From assembly GCA_011042035.1 (NCBI GenBank), contig DQZA01000264.1, positions 1 through 28,999 of the forward strand: DNA of 28,999 nt, written 5' to 3'. This stretch comes from Desulfobacteraceae bacterium. GTDB taxonomy: Bacteria > Desulfobacterota > DSM-4660 > Desulfatiglandales > Desulfatiglandaceae. A program made the position numbers and the translations under genes. The number at the start of each line of letters is the position of its first letter. Position 1 is the first letter of the stretch. The notes under the pieces were generated by a model. That model was not told the DNA's origin. It did no database searches and was given only the letters and a program-made list of their open reading frames with translations. Positions 17,079 through 26,249 of the stretch are shown here, piece after piece.

Positions 17079-18539
17079 CTATTCCAATCGATAATTGGGT
17101 GCCTCCTTTGTAATTATGACATCATGCACGTGGCTTTCCCTAAGGCCCGCAGTTGAAATACGTATGAATTTCGGCTTTGTTTGTAGCTCCTGAATACTGG
17201 CGCACCCAAGATACCCCATCCCTGCCCTCAGCCCCCCGATCAACTGATAAATCGTGTCAGAAAGGGGGCCACGATATGGCACTCGTCCTACTATTCCCTC
17301 GGGGACCAACTTTTCTTCAGTCATGGCATTTTGAAAGTACCGGTCCCTGCTGCCTTCCTTCATCGCCTCCAACGAACCCATGCCGCGATACACCTTATAG
17401 GTACGGCCCTGATAAAGTATTGTTTCGCCTGGGCTCTCTTCGGTTCCTGCAAATAGGCTTCCTATCATCACCGTGCTAGCCCCTGCGGCAATTGCCTTTG
17501 TAATATCACCTGAATACTTAATCCCGCCGTCAGCTATGATAGGAATCCCCTGCCTTCCGGCCTCTTCGGCGCAATCCATTATGGCAGTCATCTGGGGAAC
17601 ACCAACACCAGCCACAACCCGAGTCGTGCAAATGGAGCCAGGACCTACTCCCACCTTTACTGCGTCGGCCCCTGCCTCTATAAGAGCCCGGGTTCCCTCT
17701 GCCGTGGCCACGTTACCCGCAACACATTCAAAATCGGGATACATCCTCTTTATTTCTTTTACAGCCTTAATCACACCCTCGGAATGCCCGTGAGCCGTAT
17801 CCACGACCAAGACATCAACACCTGCCTCCTTAAGGGCAGACACACGCTCCTTCATATCCGGTCCTATACCCACAGCAGCCCCCACACGGAGGCGTCCTAG
17901 CTCGTCCTTACAAGAATTAGGATATTTCTTTATTTTCTCTATATCTTTTATGGTGATGAGGCCCTTCAGCCTGCCCTCATCGTCCACCACAAGGAGTTTT
18001 TCTATTCTCCGAGCATGAAGGATCGCCTTTGATTCCTCCAGGGTTATGCCTACCTTTGCAGTAGCGAGATTTTCCTTTGTCATAACAGCTTCGACCTTTT
18101 GATCCAGATCCGTTTCAAATCTCAGGTCCCGATTGGTAATGATACCTACCAGGTTTTCCCCCTTGACCACTGGTACGCCTGAGATCCTATAGCGGCTCAT
18201 GATCTCTAGGACTTCCCGAATCCTTTGGTCAGGGTGTACGGTAATTGGGTCAACTATCATCCCGCTTTCAGATTTCTTGACCTTTTCCACCTCAAGGGCC
18301 TGACGGTCAATACTCATATTCTTATGGATAAAACCCATACCTCCTTGTCTTGCCATTGTAATGGCGGTTTCCGCCTCAGTAACCGTGTCCATTGCTGCGC
18401 TCACAATGGGAATATTGAGGGTTATATTCCGTGACAACCTGGTTTTCACATCAACTTCTGTTGGTAGGACTGAGGAATGACCAGGCACAAGAAGTAAATC
18501 ATCAAAAGTAAGGCCTTCTTTGAATTCGTATCTTTCCAT
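17079..18539 (-). CDS. guaB: IMP dehydrogenase
   Basis: GuaB oxidises IMP to XMP with NAD+, the committed step to GMP. The 486-residue product has the TIM-barrel catalytic domain interrupted by a CBS pair (about 92-205; SGMIVDPITVHPDQRIREV, ISGVPVV). The catalytic loop GVGPGSICTTR has Cys304, and the flap region contains YRGMGSLEAM. I placed the start at the ATG at 18539, because TAGGAG lies eight bases before it. A GTG three codons upstream (18548) overlaps that same ribosome-binding site and is unlikely. It lies 11 bases after the Ppx/GppA gene. Confidence 0.97.
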   Translation of the reverse strand: MERYEFKEGLTFDDLLLVPGHSSVLPTEVDVKTRLSRNITLNIPIVSAAMDTVTEAETAITMARQGGMGFIHKNMSIDRQALEVEKVKKSESGMIVDPITVHPDQRIREVLEIMSRYRISGVPVVKGENLVGIITNRDLRFETDLDQKVEAVMTKENLATAKVGITLEESKAILHARRIEKLLVVDDEGRLKGLITIKDIEKIKKYPNSCKDELGRLRVGAAVGIGPDMKERVSALKEAGVDVLVVDTAHGHSEGVIKAVKEIKRMYPDFECVAGNVATAEGTRALIEAGADAVKVGVGPGSICTTRVVAGVGVPQMTAIMDCAEEAGRQGIPIIADGGIKYSGDITKAIAAGASTVMIGSLFAGTEESPGETILYQGRTYKVYRGMGSLEAMKEGSRDRYFQNAMTEEKLVPEGIVGRVPYRGPLSDTIYQLIGGLRAGMGYLGCASIQELQTKPKFIRISTAGLRESHVHDVIITKEAPNYRLE

Positions 18540-18550
18540 ATTCTTCACTC

Positions 18551-19504
18551 CTAAAGACGGTCGATTTTAGTGAGCCCATTTATCAACAAGCCTTCCAGTA
18601 TGTCAGAAAGGCTTACCACTAACATTGTGGTTTGGAAATGTTCCAGTATAGTGATTACGCAAAGGGCCCCTGCAATAATCACATCTGCACGGCTGCTGTC
18701 AAGGCCGGGCAGCAATGCCCTTTCAAAGGATCGAAGTTGCTTTATCCTATCAAAAATCCCTCGTGCCTGAGAAGCACTTATTCGTACGCCATTGAACCGT
18801 TCCGGGCTGACATCTTCTAAATTCAGGTTACAGGACATGGCCGCAAGGGAGGTAACCGTTCCGCCTGTTCCTATTACAGTTCCTGGTTTGTCACCGTCAT
18901 GACCCAAATTAGGAATTCCACGCAACAGCCCCCTGATGGCCTCTTGTGCAGCGGCTATATCATGAGCACTGGGTGGGTCCTCCCTCAAAAACTGCTGTGT
19001 AAGGACGGCCGCCCCTACTGGAAGGGAAAATACTGTCTCATTCTCTTGATCCCCAGCCATATAAAAAAATTCTGTTGTTCCTCCCCCCAGGTCAAAGACC
19101 ACAAGAGGCGGTCCCACATCAGGTAGGGCACTCAGGGCGCCTTTGCCCGTAAGAGCTGCTTCCTCAAGCCCCGAGATTATCTCTATCTTAAGGCCCGTCT
19201 CTTCGTACACTCTCTGTGCAAGCTGTGCTCCATTTCTTGACTCACGTATAACACCGGTAGCTGCCGCAAATATGGTCGTAGCCCCTTGGGAGAGTGCTTG
19301 CCCGTAAAGTTTTCTCACTGCTTCAATGACTCGAACTTGAGCCTCCTCACTCAGATCCATTGATTCAAAAAAAGAGAGATCTTCCCCGATCCGGGTGTAG
19401 ATGCGCTCCCTTAGCAGAGCCTTTATCTTATTCTCCTCCTTTACTTCAGCAACAAGAAGCCTCGTAGTGTAACTCCCAATATCCATAGAAGCCAATATGG
19501 TCAT
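18551..19504 (-). CDS. Ppx/GppA-family phosphatase (exopolyphosphatase / pppGpp phosphohydrolase type)
   Basis: Members of this family remove terminal phosphate from polyphosphate or from pppGpp. The 317-residue product contains the two sugar-kinase/actin-fold phosphate loops: DIGSYTTRLLVAEV near residue 8 and VVFDLGGGTTEFFY near 140, plus GTGGTVTSLAAM near 212. It lacks the C-terminal HD-like extension of the roughly 500-residue E. coli enzymes, so it is the short two-domain form. Sequence alone does not separate Ppx from GppA. Its ATG overlaps the murJ stop by four bases (ATGA), and guaB follows 11 bases later, so it sits within an envelope/GMP-synthesis operon. Confidence 0.92.
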   Translation of the reverse strand: MTILASMDIGSYTTRLLVAEVKEENKIKALLRERIYTRIGEDLSFFESMDLSEEAQVRVIEAVRKLYGQALSQGATTIFAAATGVIRESRNGAQLAQRVYEETGLKIEIISGLEEAALTGKGALSALPDVGPPLVVFDLGGGTTEFFYMAGDQENETVFSLPVGAAVLTQQFLREDPPSAHDIAAAQEAIRGLLRGIPNLGHDGDKPGTVIGTGGTVTSLAAMSCNLNLEDVSPERFNGVRISASQARGIFDRIKQLRSFERALLPGLDSSRADVIIAGALCVITILEHFQTTMLVVSLSDILEGLLINGLTKIDRL

Positions 19505-21123
19505 TTGTGACCTGATCCAGTGGGTGATAGTTTCTTCCCTCTAGGCCGCAGGATCGCTAGGAACGAGCCCAATTCTGCGCACCCCATTAGCCTCGCTAAC
19601 GCGAAATAGAGAACAGCGCCAGCTACGATCATAAGTGCAACATCTGCCAACAGGTATAGGATACCTTGGCAAAGATATTGTGCAGCCCACTTCTGTTGTA
19701 TCCAATAAAGGCAGGTACCCATCACGAATGAGGCAAATACAATTTTGATCCCAGAAGAAGCAACAGGACGTAGTGACACCTGGGGTGTCTTTTTCTTCAA
19801 GGCAATGACAAGGAGTAGAAACTGAAAGCCAGATGCACAGGACAGTGCCAACGCAAGGCCTGCATGTTTCATAGGACCCATAAGACTCAGGCTGAGAACA
19901 ACATTTGCAAAGAGGGCGCAAACCGCCACCATGACAGGCGTTTTCGTGTCCTGCATCGCATAAAAGGCTGAAACCATAACCCTGATACCCGAAAAGGCCC
20001 AAAGTCCCACCGAGTAAAAGACCAATGCCTTATACGTCATTGAGGCAGCATAGGCCCCGAATGCGCCCCTTTGATAAATTAACTTGACTATTGGCTCGCC
20101 AAGGACCAACAAACCCACAAGGGCTGGAATGGTTATAAAAAACACCATCCTCAAGGAATGAGATAGTGTATCAGAAAACTCCGTCAAGTTCTCCAGAGCC
20201 ACGTGCTCGGAAAGGGTGGGAAGTGCAGCCGTACTTATCGCTATACCGAAGATACCCAGAGGAAACTGGACTATCCGATCCGCATAGTAAAGCCAAGAGA
20301 TGCTGCCTTCTGGCAGGAAAGAAGCAAGCAGGGTTCCTATAAACTGATTCAGTTGATAAACCGCGGATCCGAATACGGCCGGCAACATCAAAACCCCAAT
20401 GCGTTTCAGTGCGGGATGCCCCGGATTCCATACTGGCCATAGACTAAGGCCCTCCTTTTTTGCCCATGGCAACTGCAGTAGCACCTGGAGGATACCGCCT
20501 ATTATTACCCCTATGGCAACCCCTACAATCGGCTCCTTCAAATGGGGTGAAATAAAAACGGCCCCGGCTATTATGCCAACATTGAGGAATATCGGGGCTG
20601 CAGCAGGAGCAGCAAAACGTTTGAGTGAATTAAGCACTCCCATAAAAAAGGCCACAATGCTTATGAGCAGGATATAAGGGAATGTGATGCGGGTGAGGAA
20701 GACAGTAAGTTCATATTTAGTACCAGAGCCGCCGAATCCAAATGCCTGAATCCTTACTATCCATGGAGCCAATAGGACACCGGCTACAGAGACAATAACT
20801 AGAATAACAGAGAGGATCGTCAGGGTGACCCTTGCAAGTTCCAGGGCCTCTGTCCTATTTTTCTTATTCAGGTATTCGGTAAAAACAGGGATAAAGGCAA
20901 TGGTGAGAGAGCCTTCGGCAAACAATCGCCTGAGCAAATTAGGAATCCTAAAGGCCACAAAGAACGCATCGGCTATCATGCCAGAGCCAAAAAGTGCTGC
21001 AATGACCATATCTCGAATGAGGCCGAGTATCCGGCTTAAGAATGTAAAAAAACCAACAATACCCGCTGCCCTTGTGACTTGTTCGGAATTCTGCTGGCTT
21101 ACTCTATTGTTTTTCTCACTCAT
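19501..21123 (-). CDS. murJ: Lipid II flippase MurJ (MviN)
   Basis: MurJ moves lipid II across the inner membrane for peptidoglycan synthesis. The 540-residue, very hydrophobic protein has the MATE/MVF fold with about 14 membrane segments. Signature stretches are FLSRILGLIRDMVIAALFG, ADAFFVAFRIPNLLRRLFAEG with SLTIAFIPVF, and YYADRIVQFPLGIFGIAIS. I prefer the ATG at 21123 (AAGGA 11 bases upstream). An ATG four codons earlier (21135) abuts that same AAGG and lacks proper spacing. It is the first gene of murJ - ppx/gppA - guaB - guaA, overlapping the next gene by four bases, and is divergent from rpsT. Confidence 0.96.
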   Translation of the reverse strand: MSEKNNRVSQQNSEQVTRAAGIVGFFTFLSRILGLIRDMVIAALFGSGMIADAFFVAFRIPNLLRRLFAEGSLTIAFIPVFTEYLNKKNRTEALELARVTLTILSVILVIVSVAGVLLAPWIVRIQAFGFGGSGTKYELTVFLTRITFPYILLISIVAFFMGVLNSLKRFAAPAAAPIFLNVGIIAGAVFISPHLKEPIVGVAIGVIIGGILQVLLQLPWAKKEGLSLWPVWNPGHPALKRIGVLMLPAVFGSAVYQLNQFIGTLLASFLPEGSISWLYYADRIVQFPLGIFGIAISTAALPTLSEHVALENLTEFSDTLSHSLRMVFFITIPALVGLLVLGEPIVKLIYQRGAFGAYAASMTYKALVFYSVGLWAFSGIRVMVSAFYAMQDTKTPVMVAVCALFANVVLSLSLMGPMKHAGLALALSCASGFQFLLLVIALKKKTPQVSLRPVASSGIKIVFASFVMGTCLYWIQQKWAAQYLCQGILYLLADVALMIVAGAVLYFALARLMGCAELGSFLAILRPRGKKLSPTGSGHK

Positions 21124-21128
21124 CTGTA

Positions 21129-21160
21129 TTGACATCCTTAGATCAAGGTGGCAATATACA
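21129..21160 (+). promoter_or_regulatory. Possible rpsT promoter
   Basis: A consensus TTGACA at 21129-21134 is followed by TATACA at 21155-21160, but the spacing of 20 bases is longer than usual. A shifted -10 (AATATA) would give 18. The element overlaps the murJ start region on the other strand. Weak evidence. Confidence 0.3.
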
Positions 21161-21200
21161 TAACTTGCAAGATGAAATCACCAAGTAGGAGGATAGAATT

Positions 21201-21467
21201 TTGGCAAATCATAAATCCGCCATAAAAAGGGCCAGACAGAATAAAGTTAGAAGACTTCGAAATAAGAGTTACAGGACCAGGGTAAAAAATGTCTCAAAAG
21301 AGGTAAGGTCCGCTGTTATGGAGAACTCCCTTGAAGTGGCTCAGGAAAAACTCAGAAATGCTGTCTCTATTATTCAGAAAACTGCCTCAAAGGGCGTTAT
21401 CCATAGAAACACCGCTGCCAGAAAAATATCGCGACTTTATCGCCTTGTAAATCAGATTTCCTCCTGA
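21201..21467 (+). CDS. rpsT: 30S ribosomal protein S20
   Basis: S20 is a primary 16S rRNA-binding protein of the small subunit. The 88-residue, highly basic product has the typical start MANHKSAIKRARQNKVRRLRN and the family motif KGVIHRNTAARKISRLY. Translation begins at TTG behind a strong TAGGAGGAT. E. coli rpsT also begins with UUG, where the weak start is part of autoregulation by S20. The reading frame ends inside the convergent holA gene: the two stop codons share a 16-base overlap (21452-21467). No terminator is visible directly downstream, so the transcript probably runs antisense into holA. Confidence 0.98.
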   Translation: MANHKSAIKRARQNKVRRLRNKSYRTRVKNVSKEVRSAVMENSLEVAQEKLRNAVSIIQKTASKGVIHRNTAARKISRLYRLVNQISS

Positions 21468-22471
21468 GCCTCCCCCTTACAAAGCGACATAATCAAGTGG
21501 TCCAATATGATATCCTCTCGAGAGCCCGACTTGAGCCTGGTATCAGCCAGGCACAGGCTCTCGAGAAATTCTCTTAATTCAGCCTCCGTCCATCCGTCAC
21601 CTTGATCCCGTAATCTCCTGGCAAAAAAGGGAGGAATTCCAAGGGCGGTAGGGATATCGCGCTCCTTTCCCCGCTCTCTCATTGCCTTAACCTGCCACAA
21701 AAGGCGCAATTGCCTGTTCAGCATACCCAGTATCCTTAGAGCAGCTTCTCTGCCTCCTTGGGCAAGGAGCTTGTGCAATACATTCAGTGCCTTGCCGGGG
21801 TCCTTCTCTGAAATATAGTTCATAAGTTCAAATATGCTGTGGGCCCTGGTTTTGGCGGCCATCTCCTTGACCTGCTCAATCCCTACAGGTGACTTACCAT
21901 AGCGGACCGACAGCTTCTCAAGTTCTCCATACAGTTCCATCAAGCTGCTTCCCACTATCTGGTACAAATAGGCACACGCCTCAGGAGAGATATCCAATCC
22001 CATCTCTCTGGCAGTAGAACGCAGCCAAGGAATAATGCGGGCTTCCTTGAGGGGGGCAAAAAACACCGACCGCCCCTTCTTCCTTATTCTTGCAAAAAGA
22101 GGCTGTCTGAAATCAACAGTTGAGGCAACCAGCAAGAGGCAAGTGCTGGTGGCAGGGTTATCCAAATAAGGCAAAAACCTTTCTTGGTCGCTTTTGCGGT
22201 AAGACTCGGTCCGTCTTACTATCACGATTCTGCGGTCAGCCATAAAAGGCACAGAGCATGCCGCCTCAAGGACCTGCCCTGGTGTTGTCTCATCAGCGTA
22301 AAAAACCTGTAGATTGAAGTCTGCTGTCGCTGGATCAAGAATATTTCGCTTAACCTTAGCAATCGTATTCTCCTTTAGAAAATCACTGGGCCCGTGAAAT
22401 AGATAATAAGGACCAAGGTCTGGGGTTTCCAATTGACCCAAGATCGCTTCTGGGCTCAGGTCTTTACTCAT
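21452..22471 (-). CDS. holA: DNA polymerase III delta subunit
   Basis: The delta subunit opens the beta sliding clamp as part of the clamp loader. The 339-residue protein has the usual features: YYLFHGPSDFLKENTIAKVK near the N-terminus, FMADRRIVIVRR, a central region ending SSLMELYGELEKLSVRYG, and a C-terminal collar domain (AALRILGMLNRQLRLLWQVK). It has no functional P-loop, as expected for delta. Its ATG overlaps the lptE stop by one base. It is the last gene of the ribE-to-holA run, and its 3' end overlaps rpsT tail-to-tail. Confidence 0.94.
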   Translation of the reverse strand: MSKDLSPEAILGQLETPDLGPYYLFHGPSDFLKENTIAKVKRNILDPATADFNLQVFYADETTPGQVLEAACSVPFMADRRIVIVRRTESYRKSDQERFLPYLDNPATSTCLLLVASTVDFRQPLFARIRKKGRSVFFAPLKEARIIPWLRSTAREMGLDISPEACAYLYQIVGSSLMELYGELEKLSVRYGKSPVGIEQVKEMAAKTRAHSIFELMNYISEKDPGKALNVLHKLLAQGGREAALRILGMLNRQLRLLWQVKAMRERGKERDIPTALGIPPFFARRLRDQGDGWTEAELREFLESLCLADTRLKSGSREDIILDHLIMSLCKGEAQEEI

Positions 22472-23028
22472 CAGAAGGCATCCACGGTCTTAAGATAAAT
22501 CCTCTTTGCAAGGAGTCTTGCAATCTCTTTGAGTGCAGCCCTCTCCCTGTATTGATTCTCCACGGGGTCGTTGCTCAGTGTATATGAGGCCTTCTCCTCC
22601 ATGTCATGATCCTCCCACAAAACCTGACCCGTTCCCTTGTTGACCATTTTAATGCTCATCTTAACCCTTATTCGTCTCAAGCTTGTCGTCTCATAGGAAA
22701 CGGTTGTGCCGCCCACGGTTTGCTTCTGGATATCATAGCTTAGGGGCGAGGTATCCACACGCTCAATCTTTCCCACTAGTACCGCTGAGGCGCGTTTCCT
22801 CGACACTATTGGTATGGTGGAGTGCGAGAGAAACTCTCTACGAATTATGTTGGTAAAATCCCCCTCAAGGCCTGCCAATGTGGATGAGCTCTGAACAGTT
22901 GGAATGGCAAGGGTGTGAAGCCCACCGCGCAGTGATGTCCCAGACAGATTGAAATGGTACCCACACCCAAATAGGGTCAAAAAAACACTACTCACACAAA
23001 ACACAGCAATTAGCCACCTACGCCACAT
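22471..23028 (-). CDS. lptE: LPS-assembly lipoprotein LptE
   Basis: LptE plugs the LptD outer-membrane barrel that inserts LPS. The 185-residue product starts with a lipoprotein signal (MWRRWLIAVFCVSSVFLTLFGC) whose lipobox LFGC gives an acylated Cys22 followed by GYHFN. The mature part contains the family pattern LAIPTVQSSSTLAGLEGDFTN, FLSHSTIPIVS and a beta-rich core with VLWEDHDMEEKASY. The leuS-lptE-holA order is the same as in many proteobacteria, where lptE (rlpB) sits between leuS and holA. It overlaps leuS and holA by one base on each side. Confidence 0.93.
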   Translation of the reverse strand: MWRRWLIAVFCVSSVFLTLFGCGYHFNLSGTSLRGGLHTLAIPTVQSSSTLAGLEGDFTNIIRREFLSHSTIPIVSRKRASAVLVGKIERVDTSPLSYDIQKQTVGGTTVSYETTSLRRIRVKMSIKMVNKGTGQVLWEDHDMEEKASYTLSNDPVENQYRERAALKEIARLLAKRIYLKTVDAF

Positions 23029-25604
23029 TAGACCACCACATTAACGAGTTTCTTCTTTACTACATAGACTTTTTTAACTGGCTTGTCCCCCACAAATCGC
23101 TTTACTCTTTGATCAGCCAATGCAGCTTCCTCGATCTCCTTGTCATTGCAAGACGCGGGAAGCTCTATTCTGCTCCTGACCTTTCCGTTGACCTGTAAAA
23201 CTATGAGACGTTTTTCCTCCTCCAAGGCCTTGTCATCACATTTGGGCCAAGGATGGTCGAGCAGGAAGCCTTCGTGGCCCAGCATACGCCATAACTCCTC
23301 TGTAATGTGGGGCACCACCGGGCTGAGCAGGACCACAGAGGTCTCAATTGCCTCTCGAACAACGGACCATGCAAGCTCATCCTTTACCTCATCTCCGTGC
23401 AGAAACTGATTGATCTCATTTATTAATTCCATCACCGCAGATATTGCAGTATTGAAGTGAAAGCGATTCTCAATGTCGTTGGTAACTTTTTTGATGGCTT
23501 GGTGGGTCTTTCGGTGAAGGGATCTCGCCGCCCCATTGAGCGCTCTTTCCCCTGCATAGATCGGCACCGCAGAGACCTCCTCGAGGTTTTCTGTAACAAG
23601 ATGCCATAGCCTATTAAGGAACCTAAATGCCCCTTCTACCCCTTGCTCGCTCCATTCCAGGTCCTTTTCAGGTGGGGCCGCAAACAGACAAAACATCCTG
23701 ACTGTATCTGCCCCATATGTATCAATCATTTTCTGGGGATCCACCACGTTTTTCTTGGACTTGGACATCTTTACCGTATTCCCTATTATAACATCCTTAC
23801 CACATAGGGTGCACTTGCCGTCCTTGACCTCTTCGGGATAAAGATATCCGTGCTCAGGGCACTCCTGGGTTTCCTTGCATACCATTCCCTGTGTCAGAAG
23901 GTTGGTAAAAGGTTCGCTTGCAGAGATATAGCCGAGGTCGCGCAAGACCCTCGTGTAAAACCTTGAATAGAGTAAGTGAAGGATTGCATGCTCTATACCG
24001 CCGATATACTGATCAACTGGCATCCAGTACTCGGCTCTCTCCTTATCAATAGGTCCCTTATCGTAGTTAGGGCATGCATAGCGGATAAAATACCATGAAG
24101 ACTCTACAAACGTGTCCATTGTGTCGGTTTCCCGCCGGGCCTTTCCCTTGCACTTCGGACACGTGGTCTCATAAAACGAAGGTTCAAAAGGAAGGGGGGA
24201 GCCGCCATTTGGCCTCATATCAAGATCAAGGGGCAAGACTACTGGAAGGTCATCCTCCGGAACAGGTACGGTGCCACAATTGTCGCAATAAATGATGGGA
24301 ATTGGTGCTCCCCAGTATCGTTGCCTTGATATCCCCCAGTCTCTTAGACGATAGTTAACTGTTTTATAGCCTAGACCCTTGGACTCAAGGTATTCTGCGA
24401 TACTGTCCAGGGCCTCCAGATTTTTCATGCCGTTAAAAGGCCCGGAATTTACCAGTATCCCCTCCTCTACATAGGCCTCTGTCATGGTCCTTTCATCCAG
24501 ATCCCTATCAAACGGCTTAATGACCACCCGCAGAGGAAGCCCATACTTCTTGGCGAACTCGAAGTCCCTTTGGTCATGGGTCGGGACTGCCATGATTGCG
24601 CCGGTGCCATAGTCAAAAAGAACAAAATTGGCTACGTAAATGGGAATCTGCTCCCCAGTGACAGGATTCAGGCAATATCTACCCGTGAATACGCCCTCCT
24701 TTTCCGTGTAATCGGCCGTTCTCATATAGGAGTCCATCCTCAAGGTCTTTTCAATGAACTCCAGTACTACTTTTTCTTGGGGCAGCCCCTTTATGAGTTC
24801 CTTTAGCTTAGGGTGCTCAGGGGCAAAGCATAGGAAGGTAGCGCCATATACCGTGTCCTGTCTAGTGGTGAAGACCTCAATCACTTCATCTGACCCCACA
24901 AGAGGAAATTTTATTATGGCCCCATAGCTTTTGCCTATCCAATTGCGCTGCATGGCCAAGACCCTCTCTGGCCACCCTGGAAGTTTGTCGCTGTATTCAA
25001 GGATTTCCTCAGCATAATCGGTAATTTTGAGAAACCATGAATCCATCTCTTTTATGGTAACTTCCTGCTCAGTATGACGCCAGCACCGGCCGTTTTCTAC
25101 CTGCTCATTTGCGAGCACGCTCTGGCATTTGTCACACCAGTTCACAAAGGTGCGCTTCTTGTAAGCAAGGCCCCTCTCGTACATCTTTAGGAAAACCAGT
25201 TGCTCCCATCTGTAATATTCAGGATCGCAAGTGGCAAACTCCCTGTCCCAGTCGTAGCTGAAGCCCATGCGCTGCAACTGTTTTTTCATAGCAGCTATAT
25301 TGTTATAGGTCCATTTGGCGGGATGGGTATTGTTCTCGATAGCAGCATTTTCTGCTGGCAGCCCAAATGCGTCCCAACCCATAGGATGAAGCACATTTTT
25401 TCCGATCATGCGTTTGTAACGGGCTACCACATCGCCTATCGTGTAATTCCTAACATGGCCCATATGAATCTTACCCGAGGGGTAGGGAAACATCTCCAGT
25501 AAATAGTATTTTTCCTTACCAGGATCTTCACCGACCTTAAATAGCTTTTCCTTTTCCCATCTTTCTTGCCACTTTGTTTCAATAACTTGAGGTTGGTACT
25601 TCAT
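23028..25604 (-). CDS. leuS: Leucyl-tRNA synthetase
   Basis: LeuRS charges tRNA-Leu. The 858-residue product is a complete bacterial-type class Ia enzyme. It has the HIGH-box region FPYPSGKIHMGHVRNY, an editing (CP1) domain with TRQDTVYGATFL and MAVPTHDQRDFEFA, a zinc-binding insertion with cysteine pairs (CDNCG, CPKC), and the KMSKS motif (KMSKSKKNVVDP). A C-terminal anticodon-binding domain completes it. I placed the start at the ATG at 25604 (MKYQPQVIETKWQ), which has AAGGA eight bases upstream and matches the family start. An in-frame ATG at 25625 is possible and would add seven residues. Confidence 0.98.
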   Translation of the reverse strand: MKYQPQVIETKWQERWEKEKLFKVGEDPGKEKYYLLEMFPYPSGKIHMGHVRNYTIGDVVARYKRMIGKNVLHPMGWDAFGLPAENAAIENNTHPAKWTYNNIAAMKKQLQRMGFSYDWDREFATCDPEYYRWEQLVFLKMYERGLAYKKRTFVNWCDKCQSVLANEQVENGRCWRHTEQEVTIKEMDSWFLKITDYAEEILEYSDKLPGWPERVLAMQRNWIGKSYGAIIKFPLVGSDEVIEVFTTRQDTVYGATFLCFAPEHPKLKELIKGLPQEKVVLEFIEKTLRMDSYMRTADYTEKEGVFTGRYCLNPVTGEQIPIYVANFVLFDYGTGAIMAVPTHDQRDFEFAKKYGLPLRVVIKPFDRDLDERTMTEAYVEEGILVNSGPFNGMKNLEALDSIAEYLESKGLGYKTVNYRLRDWGISRQRYWGAPIPIIYCDNCGTVPVPEDDLPVVLPLDLDMRPNGGSPLPFEPSFYETTCPKCKGKARRETDTMDTFVESSWYFIRYACPNYDKGPIDKERAEYWMPVDQYIGGIEHAILHLLYSRFYTRVLRDLGYISASEPFTNLLTQGMVCKETQECPEHGYLYPEEVKDGKCTLCGKDVIIGNTVKMSKSKKNVVDPQKMIDTYGADTVRMFCLFAAPPEKDLEWSEQGVEGAFRFLNRLWHLVTENLEEVSAVPIYAGERALNGAARSLHRKTHQAIKKVTNDIENRFHFNTAISAVMELINEINQFLHGDEVKDELAWSVVREAIETSVVLLSPVVPHITEELWRMLGHEGFLLDHPWPKCDDKALEEEKRLIVLQVNGKVRSRIELPASCNDKEIEEAALADQRVKRFVGDKPVKKVYVVKKKLVNVVV

Positions 25605-25627
25605 TTTCAAATTCCTTCCCAGCATAT

Positions 25628-26212
25628 CTAAATCTCACCATCATTAACTGCCGACTCAGTTACCAATGAAAACGAAACAACATCCCGAAAATAATCTCTC
25701 AGCGATGCTTCTACCTCGGCTATCTCCTCCAATAGTGGGCGCTCAACAGAAAAGACCGCTGTTACAATATCATCTTCATCTTCCAATTGAGCAAGAAACG
25801 GATCCATCATCTCTTGCACCGCCCTTCTCACCTGCTCATGATATAGTTCCCAAGCAAACAATAATGGAATTTTCACCACGAAGTTGTTTATCCCTAATGA
25901 CCGTAAACGCAATGCAACATCGCCTGCCTGAGCTAGAAACATATCGAATGTAATCTCCTCTTTAGGCCCCAGCCCCTTTAATATCACCATCTCAGCCCTC
26001 AGCCTATCCTCTCCAGCCAACAAGAGAGTCTCCCCCATTTTTGCCGTACAGAACCCTCTCCTGTTCAAAGCGCGCAAATAGGCCGAGGTCTTCTTATCTA
26101 CCCCGGCCATATTTTCTTTTACAACAAAGGATCCTTCATGTATGAATCCCACAACCGCCTCACACCAGATGGCATAAGGCGGCCGCTGGGTAAACCTCAA
26201 ATCAAGCCTCAT
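25628..26212 (-). CDS. Stand-alone protein resembling the M17 leucyl-aminopeptidase N-terminal domain
   Basis: I do not recognise this 194-residue gene as a named family member. From about residue 38 its pattern resembles the N-terminal (macro-like) domain of M17 leucyl aminopeptidases. The order is DKKTSAYLRALNRRGFC, GETLLLAGEDRLRAEMVIL, then KGLGPKEEITFDMFLAQAGD and VALRLRSLGINNFVVKIP. That follows the GxxxLL / vGLG / aa..l...g layout. The catalytic, metal-binding M17 C-terminal domain is absent, so it should not be a peptidase. The C-terminal part (about 125-194) is acidic with EDEDDIVTAVFSVERPL. It has no signal or membrane segment. It lies between nusB (37-base gap) and leuS, whose chosen start is about 23 bases on. 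A regulatory or binding role is possible but unproven. Confidence 0.7.
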   Translation of the reverse strand: MRLDLRFTQRPPYAIWCEAVVGFIHEGSFVVKENMAGVDKKTSAYLRALNRRGFCTAKMGETLLLAGEDRLRAEMVILKGLGPKEEITFDMFLAQAGDVALRLRSLGINNFVVKIPLLFAWELYHEQVRRAVQEMMDPFLAQLEDEDDIVTAVFSVERPLLEEIAEVEASLRDYFRDVVSFSLVTESAVNDGEI

Positions 26213-26249
26213 TATATATGCCTGGCTAACCTAGGTCCAAATCAGGGCT

